DNA of 64,000 bases from Spisula solida (lineage: Eukaryota > Mollusca > Bivalvia > Venerida > Mactridae). Each line of letters opens with the position of its first letter. Position 1 is the first letter of the stretch. Shown one piece after another: positions 62,301-64,000 of this stretch. Location: the NCBI GenBank assembly GCA_947247005.1, contig OX365948.1:13133455-13197454 (forward strand), in the 5' to 3' direction. Position numbers and translations under genes: made by a program. The notes below the pieces were generated by a model. The model made no database searches and was not told the origin of the DNA. It saw nothing but the letters and a program-made list of their open reading frames with translations.

Positions 62301-63604
62301 GTTCATCAGACATGGTGGGTGCATCCATCAACTCTCCATCTAAAATAGACCAGACATTAAACACCTCAGTAAATGGTTTGAAGAATGCATTGATAATATA
62401 TATTAATTATATTTGGAACATATCTGAAATCTCATAGTCGTCGTGATTGTATGTCAAAATATGGTACTATTTAACTATTATAACTGGCAGTTACCCCAGA
62501 TAACACCTTTACCTGGGTTATGGGAATTTCTACAGGAATTTTGCAAGATCTACTGGCAAAATGAATGTGGGCCTGTATTCACAAAAATCTTTTTTGTTTA
62601 AGTTTGTTACGAAAATATAAGTTTTAGTCTAGGGCGGATTTTTGTATTTCCCTATGTCAGAATTGTCCAAGGTTAATATTGGGATATTTTTAATTCTAAG
62701 TGAGACGTGTTTCATCTAATGAAATTTCTTTAGAAAATATCTAAAACACTTCACATACATGGGCCCGGAATTATTACTGACTCTCAGAAACATTCGCAAA
62801 AGTTTTTAAGTTTCGCGATTATTATTCCCATCTGGAGTTGAGCACCTTTAGCAAACAAAGCAAACACACATATCTTACTTTCACCATGTTGGTCCCTAGC
62901 AACGACACGTTTAGCGATGATGTTGACTCCGATAGTGATAGCAGAAGCAATCATGTAACGTCCAGGTTCAGCAATCACTTGAATATTGGATTCCTCAGGG
63001 AAGTACTTGTCTAAAGCCATGTTGATCACACTAGCAATCTGTTAACACAAAACATAATTATACAAATAAATAAATAACTGGAATCTATCTGGGCAAAGGA
63101 ATGATGATCATTGTAAATTGAAATCCATTCACTTTTTATATGAAAAACATAGACAGTTGGTTTAACTTGTTTTGATGCCAAAATCATCTCCTTCTCAACC
63201 CTTGTATATAGAGTATAATTCAGGGCTGTTTTAGGGGATATACAATAAGTCAAACATTGTTTGTGGTACCCTGAATCAAACAGCCATCTGTCTGTTACAT
63301 CCAATAATATAAAATTCAAAGGTCATTTTGATTTTAAATTTGACAGCCATCTGCTTTAAACAGCCATACCTAATACATCCCTTGACATGTATGCAAAAGA
63401 CAGGTTTGGAAGTATTTGTTATCAATGTTTTCACCTACCTCAGGGAAGGTGATAGGTGCATTCTCAGTGCCTGGATAACCACCACCGATGTCCAGAAGGG
63501 TCATGTTGAACCCCATGTCCACAGCTAGGTCAAACACATCGCGTGCTTGCTGTATAGCCACAGCAAACGCATGAGCCTCAGCACATCCGCTGCCAACATG
63601 GAAA
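57928..63604 (-). CDS. ODC1: Ornithine decarboxylase (C-terminal part; 5' end beyond window)
   Basis: PLP enzyme that converts ornithine to putrescine, the first step of polyamine synthesis. Exons in transcript order: 63439-63604, 62879-63038, 62209-62339, 60516-60730, 57928-58105. They encode 282 residues plus stop, from FHVGSGC (about residue 195 of the human enzyme) to the end. Active-site features present: the glycine loop [10 protein letters not shown] (phosphate of PLP), EPGRY with its arginine, [15 protein letters not shown] with the ornithine-binding aspartate, and GPTCDG with the catalytic cysteine. These argue for an active decarboxylase rather than antizyme inhibitor, which loses several of them. 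The lysine that binds PLP and the antizyme-binding segment lie outside the window. The tail ends GEMELVQN and has no ARINV-like C-terminus. The introns contain a large dispersed repeat (58556-60353) and a TA-flanked element (60961-62039). Confidence 0.95.
58556..60353 (-). mobile_element. GCTCACCTGTC-ended dispersed element, copy B (inverted)
   Basis: Its left end GAGGGCCCAAAGGGCCCTAG is the reverse complement of copy A's right end at 36.7-38.4 kb. Its right end has the GACGGACGGACG tract and the CTGTCAC-TTT-GTGACAG hairpin, then GTGAGCT. The GGTCA-type core is shorter here and is interrupted by a tRNA-fragment tandem array (58925-60017). It lies in the last ODC intron. Confidence 0.8.
58925..60017 (-). 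repeat. Tandem array of tRNA 3'-half plus oligo(T), 9 copies
   Basis: On the - strand each unit reads GGTCGTGGGTTCAACCCCCA then CTGGAACCATAA and a T-run of up to about 27. This looks like a tRNA T-arm and acceptor stem followed by a Pol III terminator. Units begin near 58928, 59237, 59350, 59459, 59555, 59660, 59767, 59880 and 59996 (the last truncated). Spacers share TACAAATACATGCTATAAAG. Confidence 0.85.
60961..62039. mobile_element. TA-flanked element with ~32-bp inverted ends, ODC intron
   Basis: Left TATAGTCCGCTTGCGGCGAA and right (reversed) TATAGCCCGTTTGCAGCGAA, both continuing AAAAATCGTCTAAA. Only three mismatches over the first 32 or so bases. The 1.08-kb interior has no transposase reading frame that I recognise. 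Confidence 0.8.
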
Positions 63605-63817
63605 CTGTAAATAGAATTTTTACATGACCATTAGGATACTTCAACAATAACAGGCCCTTCCCCAGAGACATAAGGCACTGTGGTACCCAAGTGACTTAAA
63701 GCCAGAATTGGATTTTCCCAGCTCTTTTAATCCTAGTGTGGTGTCTTTAAATGACTGTGAGTGTTTATATTTTTGTCTAGTATTTTGTGTTATTTGAGAG
63801 ATTAAAGCTTGTGTTAA

Positions 63818-64000
63818 CTAACAAGAGGGCCCAAGTCAATCACCTGTCAAACTTTTTGTTGAGATGATCAGTGTGACCAAGTTACATACAGATTAGGTCA
63901 AATTCGTGACCTCTAGTGACTACAAAAGGGTTTTCTATGATTTGACCTACCTGGTATTGACCGAATTTTTTCCCCAAGATGAACCAATATCGAACTTGGC
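63818..64000 (-). mobile_element. GCTCACCTGTC-type element, copy C (runs off window)
   Basis: Starts ACAAGAGGGCCCAAGTCAAT then CACCTGTC, followed by TTGTTGAGATGATCAGTGTG, ACCAAGTT and TGACCTCTAGTGACTAC, in the same orientation as copy B. It continues past the window edge. Confidence 0.7.

Noticed and set aside
57928..63604. Antizyme inhibitor instead of ornithine decarboxylase
   Set aside because: The visible catalytic cysteine (GPTCDG), the aspartate of FDH, EPGRY and the glycine loop are all kept. The PLP lysine is outside the window, so a small doubt remains.

Overview
The window is animal nuclear DNA: multi-exon genes with GT-AG introns, no operons, and many dispersed and tandem repeats. 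Several repeats resemble ones I associate with bivalve molluscs: elements ending in a GCTCACCTGTC motif with inner GGTCA-rich tandem units, tRNA-derived SINEs, and short elements flanked by TA or TTAA. A bivalve or close lophotrochozoan is my best inference, not a proof. I built the four gene models by reading splice sites and checking phase at each junction; orthologue names come from recalled family sequences, not from a search.

Layout. (1) 1-15883, + strand: the C-terminal ~538 codons of IFT74 (intraflagellar transport complex IFT-B); the 5' end lies left of the window. (2) 15884-19000: intergenic, with a TTAA-flanked element and a possible orphan exon. (3) 19001-40372, + strand: a complete 27-exon WASHC5 (strumpellin, WASH complex), 1166 codons plus stop. 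(4) 40373-42148: gap between convergent genes, with a 23-bp tandem array and a SINE. (5) 42149-52871, - strand: a complete ENOSF1 (L-fuconate dehydratase-like), 445 codons plus stop, with two alternative copies of exon 2. (6) 52872-57927: intergenic, with a terminal-inverted-repeat element and a repeat block carrying palindromic nuclear-receptor-type sites. (7) 57928-63604 and beyond, - strand: the C-terminal 282 residues of ornithine decarboxylase; the 5' part lies right of the window.

The genes have unrelated jobs (ciliary transport, endosomal actin control, sugar-acid metabolism, polyamine synthesis), so nothing here suggests a functional cluster. The most interesting structures are: the ENOSF1 exon-2 pair, two 103-nt exons of identical phase, so including both breaks the frame; an 18-19 copy 44-bp dyad-bearing minisatellite between them; a six-copy 75-bp duplication of the 3' splice site of WASHC5 exon 13, which makes three decoy acceptors; two tandem arrays built from tRNA-like promoter fragments; and two repeat blocks carrying ordered AGGTCA arrangements. 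Introns and gaps not listed separately hold only AT-rich sequence and fragments of dispersed repeats that I could not classify.
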